Shown one piece after another: positions 47,660-56,455 of a DNA stretch of 64,000 bases. A program made the translations under genes and the position numbers. Numbering within the stretch: position 1 is the first letter of the stretch; every line of letters starts with the position of its first letter. The DNA is from Pseudomonas maioricensis (GTDB taxonomy: Bacteria > Pseudomonadota > Gammaproteobacteria > Pseudomonadales > Pseudomonadaceae), in assembly GCF_022790535.1 (NCBI RefSeq), contig NZ_LOHG01000002.1:275229-339228 (forward strand). Direction: 5' to 3'. A model generated the notes under the pieces. The model did not search any database. It was not told the DNA's origin and saw only the letters and a list, made by a program, of their open reading frames with translations.

Positions 47660-50509
47660 ATGACGCGTAACTCCGAAATCCGTCCAGACCTGGATGAAGG
47701 CATTGACCGCAAGGTGCTTTCCCAGCTCCGCAGCCGTTTCCTGACCCTGAACAACGGGCGGCTTGCGCGTGCCATGGAGGGTCTGTCGACTCGCCAGCAA
47801 ACCGTACTGAATTTGCTGCCGCTGTTCTTCCACGTTAATCATCCGTTGTTGCCCGGCTATGTGTCCGGCAGCACGCCCGCAGGCGTTTCTCATTACGAAC
47901 CCGCCAGCCTTGCATTGGCTGAAGCCCAGCGCCTGACCCGGTCTTTCTCGTATAAAGCGCGGCGCGGCCATGCGCGACAGCCTATTCACGGTTTGTTCCT
48001 GATGGGCAGCCTGGGCACTCTGGCGCAAGCTGAAGAAAGCGACATGGATGTCTGGGTCTGCCATGACTCTGAGCTGAGCCCCGATGAAATCGCCGAGCTG
48101 CGCAAGAAATGCCAGGCACTGGAAGCATGGGCAGACAGCCAGGGCGCTGAAGCCCACTTTTTCCTGATTGACCCGCAACGCTTCGTCGCGGGCGAGCGCG
48201 ATACCCAGCTCAGCTCCGACAATTGCGGCACGACCCAACATTACTTGCTGCTGGATGAGTTCTACCGCACCGCCATTTGGCTCGCAGGCCGCACACCGAT
48301 GTGGTGGCTGGTGCCGAGCTACGAAGAACAGCGCTACGCCGATTACACCCATACGTTGCTGTCGAAGCGCTTTATCCGCGAGGACGAAGTGCTCGACCTG
48401 GGTCATATGGCCGTTATCCCGCCTGGCGAGTTCCTCGGCGCCGGTTTATGGCAGTTATTCAAAGGTATCGAGTCGCCCTACAAATCGGTGCTCAAACTGC
48501 TGCTGACAGAGGTTTACGCCAGTGAGCATCCGAAGGTTCATTGCCTGAGCCTGCGCTTCAAGAAAGCGGTGTTTGCCAACCGCGTGGATCTGGATGAACT
48601 TGACCCCTACATGGTGGTGTACCGGCGCATTGAGGAGTACCTGATCGAGCGCGGCGAGCTTGAGCGGCTGGAGCTGGTACGCCGTAGCCTGTACCTCAAG
48701 GTGAATAAAAAACTGACGGGCTCGACGCGTCTGCGCAATACCGGCTGGCAACGGCAATTGCTCGAACGCCTGACTCAGGAATGGGGCTGGGACGAACGCC
48801 AATTGCTGCTGCTCGACAGTCGCAGCCAATGGAAAGTGCGCCAGGTCGCCCACGAGCGTCGTGCACTGGTCAACGAACTCAATTACAGCTATCGCTTCCT
48901 GACGCAGCTGGCTCGCCAGCAAAACGTGGCCAGCTCGGCAACCGCCAGGGACCTGAATGTACTCGGCCGCCGACTGTATGCGGCGTTTGAACGCAAGGCT
49001 GGCAAGGTTGAATTCATCAACCCGGGTATCGCGCCTGACCTGGCTGAAGACACCCTGACACTGGTGCAATCGCCTAACAAGCGCGAACCGGGCAAAGCCC
49101 AATGGGCGCTGTACAACGGCAGCCTGGGTGTCCACGAGTGGATTAACTTCTCGCCGATAAAACGCAGCCGCGAGTTGCTTGAACTGCTGACCTGGTGCCA
49201 TCGCAACAACGTGATCGACAGCACCACACGGCTTGCGCTGCATCCGGGCAGCAGCGACCTGAGCGAGTTTGAGCTGTTCAATCTGCTGGGCGCGCTGCAA
49301 CAGCAAATCCCGGTGCCGCTGGAGGTCGTCAGCGAAGAGCGTCTGCTGAGTCCCGCAGTACCGAGCGAGATTCTGTTGCTGGTAAACGTCGGCGTTGATC
49401 CTCTCAGGCATCACCGGGACCTGAACATCCTGATGACCACCGAGCGTACAGACTCATTGAGCTACGCCGGAGTACGGGAAAACCTTGTTCTGACCCTGGA
49501 CCAGATCACACTTAATAGCTGGAATGAAATCCTTGTCAGCCGCTATGACGGCGTCCACGCGCTGCTCGATTGCCTCAGCGAGCTGCTGAGCAATCTACCT
49601 GAGGGGGCGATGCAGCCTGCTGTTCGAGTGCGCTGTTTCTGCCACAACCGGGCGCCCGCCATCGCCCAGCGCGTTGAAGAGCTGGTTGCGACAGCGCAAT
49701 TGCTGCACGCCGCAAGCCTCAACCATCGCTATCTGATTCAGGTGCAACAGCAGTATCACGTGCTGGAAATGGTCCCGGCTCAACCGGTGACCCACGTGGT
49801 GATCAACAGCCTTTCGGGTCTGTTCGAATATTTAGGTGAAGAGCTACCGCGCTACAGCCCCTTGCACCTGGACCCACACGCACTGAGTGATCACGACCTG
49901 GCGCTGATTCTGCCCCACGGCCAGCCCGAATGTATTCAGGTGTTTTACCGGGTCAACGAGACGGAAGCGGACCTCTACGCACTTGATGAGCACAACGCGC
50001 TCTGGCATCAGCGCGTTCCTTATCACGATGAATTGAGCTTACTGGTGCCGCTGCAGCGCTTCTTCAATTCACTGGTTTATCGCCGTAGCGCCATGCTGCC
50101 TGTGGACAACTCCAGCGCACCGGGATTTCTTGAAACGCTTTACTATCAAGTGCTGCCGTCCGGGGCAGGGCGTGCCCGACGTATCGAGTCGCGCAGTGCG
50201 CCGACCGCACCGAGCAAGCCGTTTTATGACGTGCAGGCGATCGTCGAAGAAGCATCGCCCGGCCAGGTCAGCGTCACGCTGTACTGCGACAACAATGAGT
50301 TTTCCGAACTGGAGCATGGTGATCAGCTGTTCAGCGTCGTAGCCCGACAGATCCTTGAGCGACGTACGGAGCCTGAGCACTATCGCTGCTACATCACCGA
50401 CCTGGACCTATCAGGGCTGCTGGACGAGGCTCGCGGACAGACCATCCTGTACCTGCGCTACAAAGCGCAGCTGGAAAAGTCGCTCAACGACGCCATGGCT
50501 CAGGCCTGA
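47660..50509 (+). CDS. cyaA: Class I adenylate cyclase
   Basis: 949 residues, cytoplasmic class I (enterobacterial-type) cyclase making cAMP for Vfr/Crp. N-terminal catalytic domain with LMGSLGTLAQAEESDMDVWVC (the nucleotidyltransferase GS...D-D signature) and LLLDEFYRTAIWLAGRTPMWWLVP; a long C-terminal regulatory domain follows. In P. aeruginosa CyaA is the minor cyclase beside CyaB. ATG at 47660; the frame is intact. A terminator follows. Confidence 0.95.
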   Translation: MTRNSEIRPDLDEGIDRKVLSQLRSRFLTLNNGRLARAMEGLSTRQQTVLNLLPLFFHVNHPLLPGYVSGSTPAGVSHYEPASLALAEAQRLTRSFSYKARRGHARQPIHGLFLMGSLGTLAQAEESDMDVWVCHDSELSPDEIAELRKKCQALEAWADSQGAEAHFFLIDPQRFVAGERDTQLSSDNCGTTQHYLLLDEFYRTAIWLAGRTPMWWLVPSYEEQRYADYTHTLLSKRFIREDEVLDLGHMAVIPPGEFLGAGLWQLFKGIESPYKSVLKLLLTEVYASEHPKVHCLSLRFKKAVFANRVDLDELDPYMVVYRRIEEYLIERGELERLELVRRSLYLKVNKKLTGSTRLRNTGWQRQLLERLTQEWGWDERQLLLLDSRSQWKVRQVAHERRALVNELNYSYRFLTQLARQQNVASSATARDLNVLGRRLYAAFERKAGKVEFINPGIAPDLAEDTLTLVQSPNKREPGKAQWALYNGSLGVHEWINFSPIKRSRELLELLTWCHRNNVIDSTTRLALHPGSSDLSEFELFNLLGALQQQIPVPLEVVSEERLLSPAVPSEILLLVNVGVDPLRHHRDLNILMTTERTDSLSYAGVRENLVLTLDQITLNSWNEILVSRYDGVHALLDCLSELLSNLPEGAMQPAVRVRCFCHNRAPAIAQRVEELVATAQLLHAASLNHRYLIQVQQQYHVLEMVPAQPVTHVVINSLSGLFEYLGEELPRYSPLHLDPHALSDHDLALILPHGQPECIQVFYRVNETEADLYALDEHNALWHQRVPYHDELSLLVPLQRFFNSLVYRRSAMLPVDNSSAPGFLETLYYQVLPSGAGRARRIESRSAPTAPSKPFYDVQAIVEEASPGQVSVTLYCDNNEFSELEHGDQLFSVVARQILERRTEPEHYRCYITDLDLSGLLDEARGQTILYLRYKAQLEKSLNDAMAQA

Positions 50510-50526
50510 GCCAGTCACAGAAACAA

Positions 50527-50553
50527 CAAACCCCGGCATGCCGGGGTTTGTTT
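50527..50553. terminator. Terminator between cyaA and gltP
   Basis: CAAACCCCGGC-AT-GCCGGGGTTTG with Ts after it and As before it; 17 bases after the cyaA stop. Confidence 0.9.
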
Positions 50554-50567
50554 GCACAATAAGAAAC

Positions 50568-50657
50568 CTGTGAGAGCAGAGCTTGCCCGCGATTCAGGCA
50601 CCGCAGCCTGTCTGTTTGACCGCGTTGCTCTTATCGCGGGCAAGCCCGGCTCCCACA
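50568..50657. repeat. REP doublet (GTGAGAGCAGAGCTTGCCCGCGAT family)
   Basis: CCTGTGAGAGCAGAGCTTGC and the inverted GCAAGCCCGGCTCCCACA with a short core. A single degenerate REP half (GCAGGGCTTGCCCGCGATTC) follows at 50782-50801. Both fill the gap between the convergent cyaA and gltP, the second place where PAO1 gene order breaks. Confidence 0.88.
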
Positions 50658-50821
50658 ACGCGAATTCATTCGCGAAGAGGCCAGTACCTCCACAGCATAT
50701 AAATTGCCTGGAGTACCGCCTTCCCGAATAAATTCGGTCTTACCGGTCTTGCGTGAGCTTGAGACCACAACCCACCTGTGGCAGCAGGGCTTGCCCGCGA
50801 TTCAGGCGCCGCCGCCAGCAT

Positions 50822-52162
50822 TTATGCGTTATTCGACGGAATCGGCTCTGCACCCGGAACAGGTTCCTTGCTGCGCCAGTGCGGCAAGGAGTTCCAGTAG
50901 CGCTCGCCCTTGGCATCGTCGTACATACCTTCCCAACGGGAGATGACCAGTACGGCCAGTGCGTTGCCGATCACGTTCAGCGCAGTGCGCGCCATATCCA
51001 TGATCCGGTCGACACCGGCAATGAACGCCAGGCCTTCAAGCGGAATGCCCACGCTGCCCAGCGTCGCCAACAACACCACGAAGGAAACGCCAGGTACGCC
51101 TGCAATACCTTTGGAGGTCACCATCAGGGTCAGGACCAGCATCAACTGCTGACCGATAGACAGATCAATGCCGTACAGCTGCGCAATGAACATCGCCGCG
51201 ATGCTTTGGTACAAGGTCGAACCATCGAGGTTGAACGAGTAACCGGTCGGCACCACAAAGCTGCAAATAGCCTTCGGTGCGCCATAGGCTTCCATCTTGC
51301 TGATCACGCGCGGCAGCGCTGTTTCAGAACTCGCCGTCGAGTAAGCCAGGATCAGCTCATCCTTGAAGATGCGCATCAGCTTGATCACCGAGAAACCAAA
51401 CAGGCGGGCGATCAACCCAAGCACCACGAAAGCGAAGAACGCGATGGCCACGTAAACCAGAATCACCAGCTTGGCCAATGGCAGCAAGGACGTGAAGCCA
51501 AAGTTGGCAACGGTCACGGCGATCAAGGCAAACACACCGATGGGGGCATAATTCATGATCATGTGAGTGACCTTGAACATGGTTTCCGAGATGCCCTGGA
51601 AAACCTTCAGGACGGGATCCCGCACTTCAGCGTCAAGGCTGGCCAGACCCAGACCGAACATCACCGAGAAGAAGATGATCGGCAACATGTCGCCACGGGC
51701 GACAGCGGCGAAAATATTAGACGGAATCAGGTTGAGAATCGTCGCGATGAATGCATGGTCATGCTGCACTTCAGCCGTGGTCGCGGTGTACTTGGAAATA
51801 TCGACCGTACCCAGGGTACTCATGTCGATGCCGGCACCTGGCTGGAACACATTAGCCAGCACCAGCCCGACCAGAATGGCGATCGTCGTGACCACTTCAA
51901 AGTACAGGATAGTCTTGAGGCCGATACGGCCCAGCTTCTTGGCATCGCCAACGCCCGCAATCCCGACCACCAGGGAGGCAACCACAATCGGCACGACGAT
52001 CATCTTGATCAGGCGGATAAAGATATCGCCCGCAGGCTGAAGGATATTACTGATCCACCAGGCCTTCTCTGCACTGAAATGGTTAAGTAGCGCACCCAGT
52101 GCAATCCCGAGTGTCAGACCGATGAGGATCTGCCAGGCCAGGCTCAGCTTTGCCTTCTTCAT
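50822..52162 (-). CDS. gltP: Glutamate/aspartate:proton symporter GltP
   Basis: 446 residues, SLC1/DAACS family with about eight membrane segments and two re-entrant hairpins. Characteristic pieces: AYSTASSETALPR (HP1), SFNLDGSTLYQS, and GIAGVPGVSFVVLLATL (HP2), as in E. coli GltP. Secondary uptake of glutamate and aspartate. ATG at 52162 with AAGGTAACGAC; an upstream ATG at 52180 is the alternative. Long gene-free DNA lies upstream (see next entries). Confidence 0.95.
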   Translation of the reverse strand: MKKAKLSLAWQILIGLTLGIALGALLNHFSAEKAWWISNILQPAGDIFIRLIKMIVVPIVVASLVVGIAGVGDAKKLGRIGLKTILYFEVVTTIAILVGLVLANVFQPGAGIDMSTLGTVDISKYTATTAEVQHDHAFIATILNLIPSNIFAAVARGDMLPIIFFSVMFGLGLASLDAEVRDPVLKVFQGISETMFKVTHMIMNYAPIGVFALIAVTVANFGFTSLLPLAKLVILVYVAIAFFAFVVLGLIARLFGFSVIKLMRIFKDELILAYSTASSETALPRVISKMEAYGAPKAICSFVVPTGYSFNLDGSTLYQSIAAMFIAQLYGIDLSIGQQLMLVLTLMVTSKGIAGVPGVSFVVLLATLGSVGIPLEGLAFIAGVDRIMDMARTALNVIGNALAVLVISRWEGMYDDAKGERYWNSLPHWRSKEPVPGAEPIPSNNA

Positions 52163-52814
52163 GTCGTTACCTTTTTTCAAGTGGCTCGGACATCTCTAGA
52201 CCCACATGCCTGAATTCGCTGATCCACAGCAGCATCCAGTCATCGGTTACCGGTCAGAGCTGTCCCGAGTAGGTGCAGCAAGCGAGCATCCGGCTCTGTA
52301 GCTGACGAAAAAAGGCGCAACTATTCCCACGCATCGTCGCAACGTCTAATGCCGTAAACGACTACCCCATACCGAATCGGCATAATGTTTGCGACGAAAA
52401 ACATGCCTGAAAACGACAGGGACGTACCGCGAATTGGCTAAAAGGTGGCTAATTCGCCCTCTAGAGACCCTCTAGAAAATTAAGCACAAGGGATCAAACA
52501 GAATATGGCGGGGGAGAAAAGAGGATAGTTCTTACATGAAATGTCGGATGTGTGGCGGCGTAACGCGAGCTGAAACGATAAAACGCAACGCAAGACAGCC
52601 GATGTATTCCCGAGGATTCGAGATCACCATCATGGACTTGCGTCGCGGTTCTTCCTGACCCGGCCCTCGTCGGGAGTACTCCCTGTACTCCTAGGTCACT
52701 CCGATCCGAACAATCAAAGCGTCCCGGCCCCCTGGTCATGCGCGATTCTTTTCAAATCGCGCATCTGAAAGAGCATCCCGAACAAGGAAGCTCTCTGTTC
52801 TTGAATACGTTGCA
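52163..52814. other. 650-base gene-free stretch between gltP and ivy
   Basis: The gltP-proximal part (52163-52500) shows nothing beyond two tandem CCCTCTAGA copies (52457-52476). The distal part (52570-52765) is strongly structured on the minus strand and is treated separately as a candidate RNA. The 81-codon frame over 52494-52739 has no recognisable protein features. Confidence 0.6.
52580..52763 (-). ncRNA. Candidate structured RNA with an RsmA-type hairpin
   Basis: On the minus strand: a 10-bp hairpin ATGCGCGATT / AATCGCGCAT (52763-52737); five GGA motifs within about 60 bases; a 7-bp hairpin GGAGTAC-AGGGA-GTACTCC (52691-52673) whose loop exposes A-N-GGA and reads GTACAGGGA, close to the CsrA/RsmA ligand consensus; and a long-range stem CGCGACGCAAG / CTTGCGTTGCG (52647-52637 with 52594-52584, one G-U) followed directly by TTTTATC, like an intrinsic terminator. 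No GacA box is seen. It could be a free sRNA, the 3' UTR of ivy, or a far leader of gltP. Confidence 0.45.
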
Positions 52815-53282
52815 TCAATACCATTTGGGGTCTTTGCGAAGCTGCTCTTGAAGCATGCCCTGCATACCCTCATCGGGTTCACCCAGGTATCGATAGGTTG
52901 CATGACGTGTCGGCGACTTGTCCGAAGGCAGGCCAGCCGGCACATCTACCAGCAGCGCATAGGCTTTGTCCTTGTCGAGGCTAAAAGCAACGAGCAGACG
53001 CTGGCTCTTGCAGGTTTCAGCGGTTTCGCACAAAGGACCTACAAGGTAATTCTCGCCATCCTCAGGCACAGCGGTCATCTGCTGCTCGCTGGCGCCGGAC
53101 AGATTGATCACCCAGTCGGGCAATCGCTCCTCCTTTTTGATCACTGAAGTCCAAGTGGATCGGTACTCAGGGTCAGATCCCAGTAACTGATTGACCCAAG
53201 CCTGACCGTCATTGGCAGCCATCGCCATCGCGCTACCGCCCATTAACAGGGCGGCTGCGATTGAGTGCAGAGACGTGCGCAT
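52815..53282 (-). CDS. ivy: Ivy-family (inhibitor of vertebrate lysozyme) periplasmic protein
   Basis: 155 residues: signal peptide MRTSLHSIAAALLMGGSAMAMA, then the Ivy pattern W-WTSVIKKEERLPDWVIN, YLVGPLCETAETCKSQRLLVAF, RYLGEPDEGM. Ivy proteins block c-type lysozyme or lytic transglycosylases in the periplasm. The inhibitory loop that is CKPHDC in E. coli Ivy is C85-ETAET-C91 here: both cysteines are kept but the His that enters the lysozyme site is gone. ATG at 53282; the longer frame overlaps the DUF1328 gene. The target may thus differ. Confidence 0.8.
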   Translation of the reverse strand: MRTSLHSIAAALLMGGSAMAMAANDGQAWVNQLLGSDPEYRSTWTSVIKKEERLPDWVINLSGASEQQMTAVPEDGENYLVGPLCETAETCKSQRLLVAFSLDKDKAYALLVDVPAGLPSDKSPTRHATYRYLGEPDEGMQGMLQEQLRKDPKWY

Positions 53283-53284
53283 AT

Positions 53285-53470
<186 letters not shown>

Positions 53471-53499
53471 TTAATGGATGCTGCTATTACTGCTGTGGG

Positions 53500-53781
53500 T
53501 CAAAAAACCCAGGTTTGCTGGTGCTGCACTTCACTTACAGGGGCCTTGCGGTCAACAGGCGTAAGGCTCAGCGAGGTATCCCGAGCCATTGATGCGCTGG
53601 CGTTGGAATAGGACTGGCTGTAGGTGAAGGGCTGCTTGATCTGTGCAGCTTCGCGGGAGTTATCCCATTGCTGAAACTGCTGAACGGCAATCAGAGTGAC
53701 CATCAGCGCAAGACTGGCGAACAGGCCCTGCTGAATGTGTTGAGGCGAAATACGCAGTTGAGTAAGACGCTGACGGTTCAT
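53500..53781 (-). CDS. Hypothetical single-helix membrane protein
   Basis: 93 residues from ATG at 53781 with AGGAGCAACCAG upstream. A basic N-tail (MNRQRLTQLRISPQHIQQ), one hydrophobic helix (GLFASLALMVTLIAV), then a polar Q/S/A-rich segment without motifs. I do not recognise a family. It lies 50 bases before the DUF1328 gene and may belong to the same stress operon. Confidence 0.65.
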   Translation of the reverse strand: MNRQRLTQLRISPQHIQQGLFASLALMVTLIAVQQFQQWDNSREAAQIKQPFTYSQSYSNASASMARDTSLSLTPVDRKAPVSEVQHQQTWVF

Positions 53782-53942
53782 CTGGTTGCTCCTGACGCCA
53801 CACCGGGCGTCAAACTTGATCTTGTTGCCGGTTAGTCACGGCTTGTATGAATAGGTTATTGCAGCCTGCGTGCCAGCTTTTCAACAACAATAATATTCAT
53901 ATAAATCAACGACTTAAAAACACAAAACAAAATTACCTGCTA

Positions 53943-53982
53943 GCATCCTGCACGATCACCCGTCATGGGTCGTGCAGGATGC
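53943..53982 (-). terminator. Strong hairpin downstream of the BON-domain gene
   Basis: GCATCCTGCACGA (53943-53955) and its exact inverse TCGTGCAGGATGC (53970-53982), 13-bp arms, 14-base loop. On the minus strand a T-rich run (TTTTGTTTTGTGTTTTT) starts 12 bases further on, so it is a plausible terminator for the BON gene. Confidence 0.65.
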
Positions 53983-54004
53983 ACGAGCTTCCCTGGCAGG
54001 CTGA

Positions 54005-54853
54005 TCAGCCTGTTGTCCGGGTCATGACTTTCAGGGCATCCGCATTGACGCCTTTCACGCCGCGAATATTCCGCGCGATCTCGACTGCGAGTTCTTTTTC
54101 GGCGTAATTGGCGACAATACCGTTGAGGCTGACCAACCCACTTTTGGTATCGACCTTGATATTCAGGCCATCGAGGTTGCGGCTATAGATAAGGCTGGAT
54201 TTGACCTTGCTGGTGATCCACACATCGCTGATGTCTTCAGCCGGACTATTGGCCTGAGGATCGGTGCGTGACGCAATGGAGTCTGCGGCACTGATACTGA
54301 TCAGGTTATTCACACTGACCACGCCATCGGTGTTGGTCGCCAGGCTACCGGCGACTTCTTTGGCTTCCGGGCTCTGCGCACGACCTTTGAGGGTAACTAC
54401 GCCGTCTTTAGCGTCCACATCAATGTTCAGCGCCTCCGTGACACTGCTCCATAACAGTTTGGATTTCACGGTTGCGGTCAGCGTAGCGTCTTCGAAGCGC
54501 TGCGCCATGCCGGCCTTGGCGCCAGGCTCCGCGGCGACATTGCCGTCGATTTGCAACTGATTGTCGACCTTGTCGATGCCTTTGACATCCAGCGCAATTC
54601 GCTCGGCCAGCTCACGATCAACCTGATTTTCGACCTTCCCCTTCAGTACCGCTGTTCCCTGCTCAACGCTTACGTCGATTTTGAAAGGGCTCAGGTGTTT
54701 ATTGAGTGCAAATGCGGTCCAGATCGAACCTTCCTGACGTGCTTCGGCAAGCTGGCTGGGCAAATCGCCTTGGGCGGCACTGGCCATCAAAGGGTTCAGG
54801 CCCAGCACGGTGATTGTGGCTGTGGCCAGAGCGAGCTTTTTCAGCGGGTGCAT
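54005..54853 (-). CDS. Triple BON-domain periplasmic protein (OsmY-like)
   Basis: 282 residues: signal peptide (LALATATITVLGLNPLMASA) and three BON domains (about 40-105, 120-185, 210-278) each with the GV-V...V-NQL / VVTLKG pattern (e.g. VSVEQGTAVLKGKVENQ, IDVDAKDGVVTLKGRAQ, IKVDTKSGLVSLNGIVA). OsmY has two such domains; this has three. BON proteins bind phospholipids and guard the envelope under osmotic stress. Divergent from algB. Confidence 0.9.
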   Translation of the reverse strand: MHPLKKLALATATITVLGLNPLMASAAQGDLPSQLAEARQEGSIWTAFALNKHLSPFKIDVSVEQGTAVLKGKVENQVDRELAERIALDVKGIDKVDNQLQIDGNVAAEPGAKAGMAQRFEDATLTATVKSKLLWSSVTEALNIDVDAKDGVVTLKGRAQSPEAKEVAGSLATNTDGVVSVNNLISISAADSIASRTDPQANSPAEDISDVWITSKVKSSLIYSRNLDGLNIKVDTKSGLVSLNGIVANYAEKELAVEIARNIRGVKGVNADALKVMTRTTG

Positions 54854-55098
54854 GGCACTTCTCCGTCTTATCGCTATGTAAGGGTTTCGAGCAAATCACT
54901 CAACGTGAAAAGCAAAAGAAACCCGCAAGCGATGTGCCAGGCAGTTATTGAATTCAATATCCTTACAAATCAAATAGTTACATCTAATTCAGTCAGATAG
55001 CTACCATGCAGCTCGCATAATCAATCAGAATCAACCATGCAACTTGCCCGATTATTCCGACACTAACGCAAGACAATTCATTAAGGAGCGTAGGAAAA

Positions 55099-56445
55099 AT
55101 GGAAGCAGCCACTGAGAATCAGGGCCGTATTCTGCTTGTGGATGACGAATCCGCGATCCTTCGCACGTTCCGTTATTGCCTGGAAGATGAGGGCTACAGT
55201 GTCGCCACCGCCAACAGCGCATCCCAAGCGGAAACGTTGCTGCAACGCCAGGTCTTCGACCTGTGCTTTCTGGACTTGCGGCTAGGCGAAGACAATGGAC
55301 TCGATGTACTGGCGCAAATGCGCGTCCAGGCACCGTGGATGCGAGTAGTGATTGTCACTGCCCACTCAGCGGTAGATACCGCAGTCGACGCGATTCAGGC
55401 CGGTGCAGCCGATTATCTGGTCAAGCCGTGCAGCCCTGATCAGCTGCGTCTGGCGACGGCCAAGCAACTGGAAGTACGTCAGCTATCGGCGCGGCTGGAA
55501 GCGCTGGAAGGTGAAATTCGCAAACCTAAAGATGGCCTCGATTCCCACAGCCCTTCGATGATGGCGATTCTGGAAACCGCCCGCCAGGTGGCGACCACCG
55601 ACGCTAACATCCTCATTCTGGGTGAGTCAGGTACCGGTAAGGGCGAGCTGGCCCGCGCCATTCATGGCTGGAGCAAGCGCAACAAGAAATCCTGCGTCAC
55701 TATCAACTGTCCGTCGCTGACTGCAGAGCTGATGGAAAGCGAGCTGTTTGGTCACAGCCGTGGGGCATTTACCGGCGCGAGCGAAAGCACGCTGGGACGC
55801 GTCAACCAAGCCGACGGCGGCACGCTATTTCTCGACGAGATCGGCGATTTTCCGCTCACGTTGCAGCCAAAACTGCTACGTTTCATTCAAGATAAAGAAT
55901 ACGAGCGCGTCGGCGACCCTGTGACTCGACGGGCCGATGTGCGCATTCTTGCGGCGACCAACCTGAATCTGGAAGACATGGTGCGCAATGGCCGTTTCCG
56001 GGAGGATCTGCTGTATCGCCTGAACGTCATCACCCTGCACCTGCCCGCCCTGCGTGAGCGCACCGAAGATATCCTGACCCTGGCAGATAGATTCCTGGCA
56101 CGCTTCGTCAAGGATTACGCCCGCCCGGCAAGGGGTTTCAGCGACGAGGCCAAAGCTGCCCTGCTGAACTATCGCTGGCCCGGCAATATTCGCGAGCTGC
56201 GTAACGTGATCGAGCGCGCGAGTATCATCTGCCCGCAGGAACGGGTCGAAATCGCCCACTTGGGTATGGCCGAGCAACCCACCAGCAACGCCCCGCGAGT
56301 CGGTGCGGCGCTGAGTCTGGACGAGCTGGAAAAAGCCCATATCGGCGCGGTGCTGGCTACCAGCGACACACTCGATCAGGCAGCCAAAACGCTAGGCATC
56401 GATGCGTCGACGCTCTATCGCAAACGCAAGCAGTACAACCTATGA
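55099..56445 (+). CDS. algB: AlgB, NtrC-family response regulator
   Basis: 448 residues: receiver with D59 (CFLDLRLG), sigma-54 AAA+ domain with Walker [18 protein letters not shown] loop ([12 protein letters not shown]), Walker [13 protein letters not shown], and a Fis-type HTH ([23 protein letters not shown]). It activates alginate genes even without phosphorylation, in P. aeruginosa. ATG at 55099 behind AAGGAG. kinB follows after 10 bases. Confidence 0.97.
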   Translation: MEAATENQGRILLVDDESAILRTFRYCLEDEGYSVATANSASQAETLLQRQVFDLCFLDLRLGEDNGLDVLAQMRVQAPWMRVVIVTAHSAVDTAVDAIQAGAADYLVKPCSPDQLRLATAKQLEVRQLSARLEALEGEIRKPKDGLDSHSPSMMAILETARQVATTDANILILGESGTGKGELARAIHGWSKRNKKSCVTINCPSLTAELMESELFGHSRGAFTGASESTLGRVNQADGGTLFLDEIGDFPLTLQPKLLRFIQDKEYERVGDPVTRRADVRILAATNLNLEDMVRNGRFREDLLYRLNVITLHLPALRERTEDILTLADRFLARFVKDYARPARGFSDEAKAALLNYRWPGNIRELRNVIERASIICPQERVEIAHLGMAEQPTSNAPRVGAALSLDELEKAHIGAVLATSDTLDQAAKTLGIDASTLYRKRKQYNL

Positions 56446-56455
56446 CTAACGCGGC

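Noticed and set aside
52457..52476. Tandem CCCTCTAGA copies upstream of gltP as an operator
   Set aside because: Only two short direct copies with no dyad or promoter context; could be chance.
52494..52739. 81-codon minus-strand frame between gltP and ivy
   Set aside because: No recognisable protein pattern, and it spans the RNA-like hairpins; better explained as non-coding.
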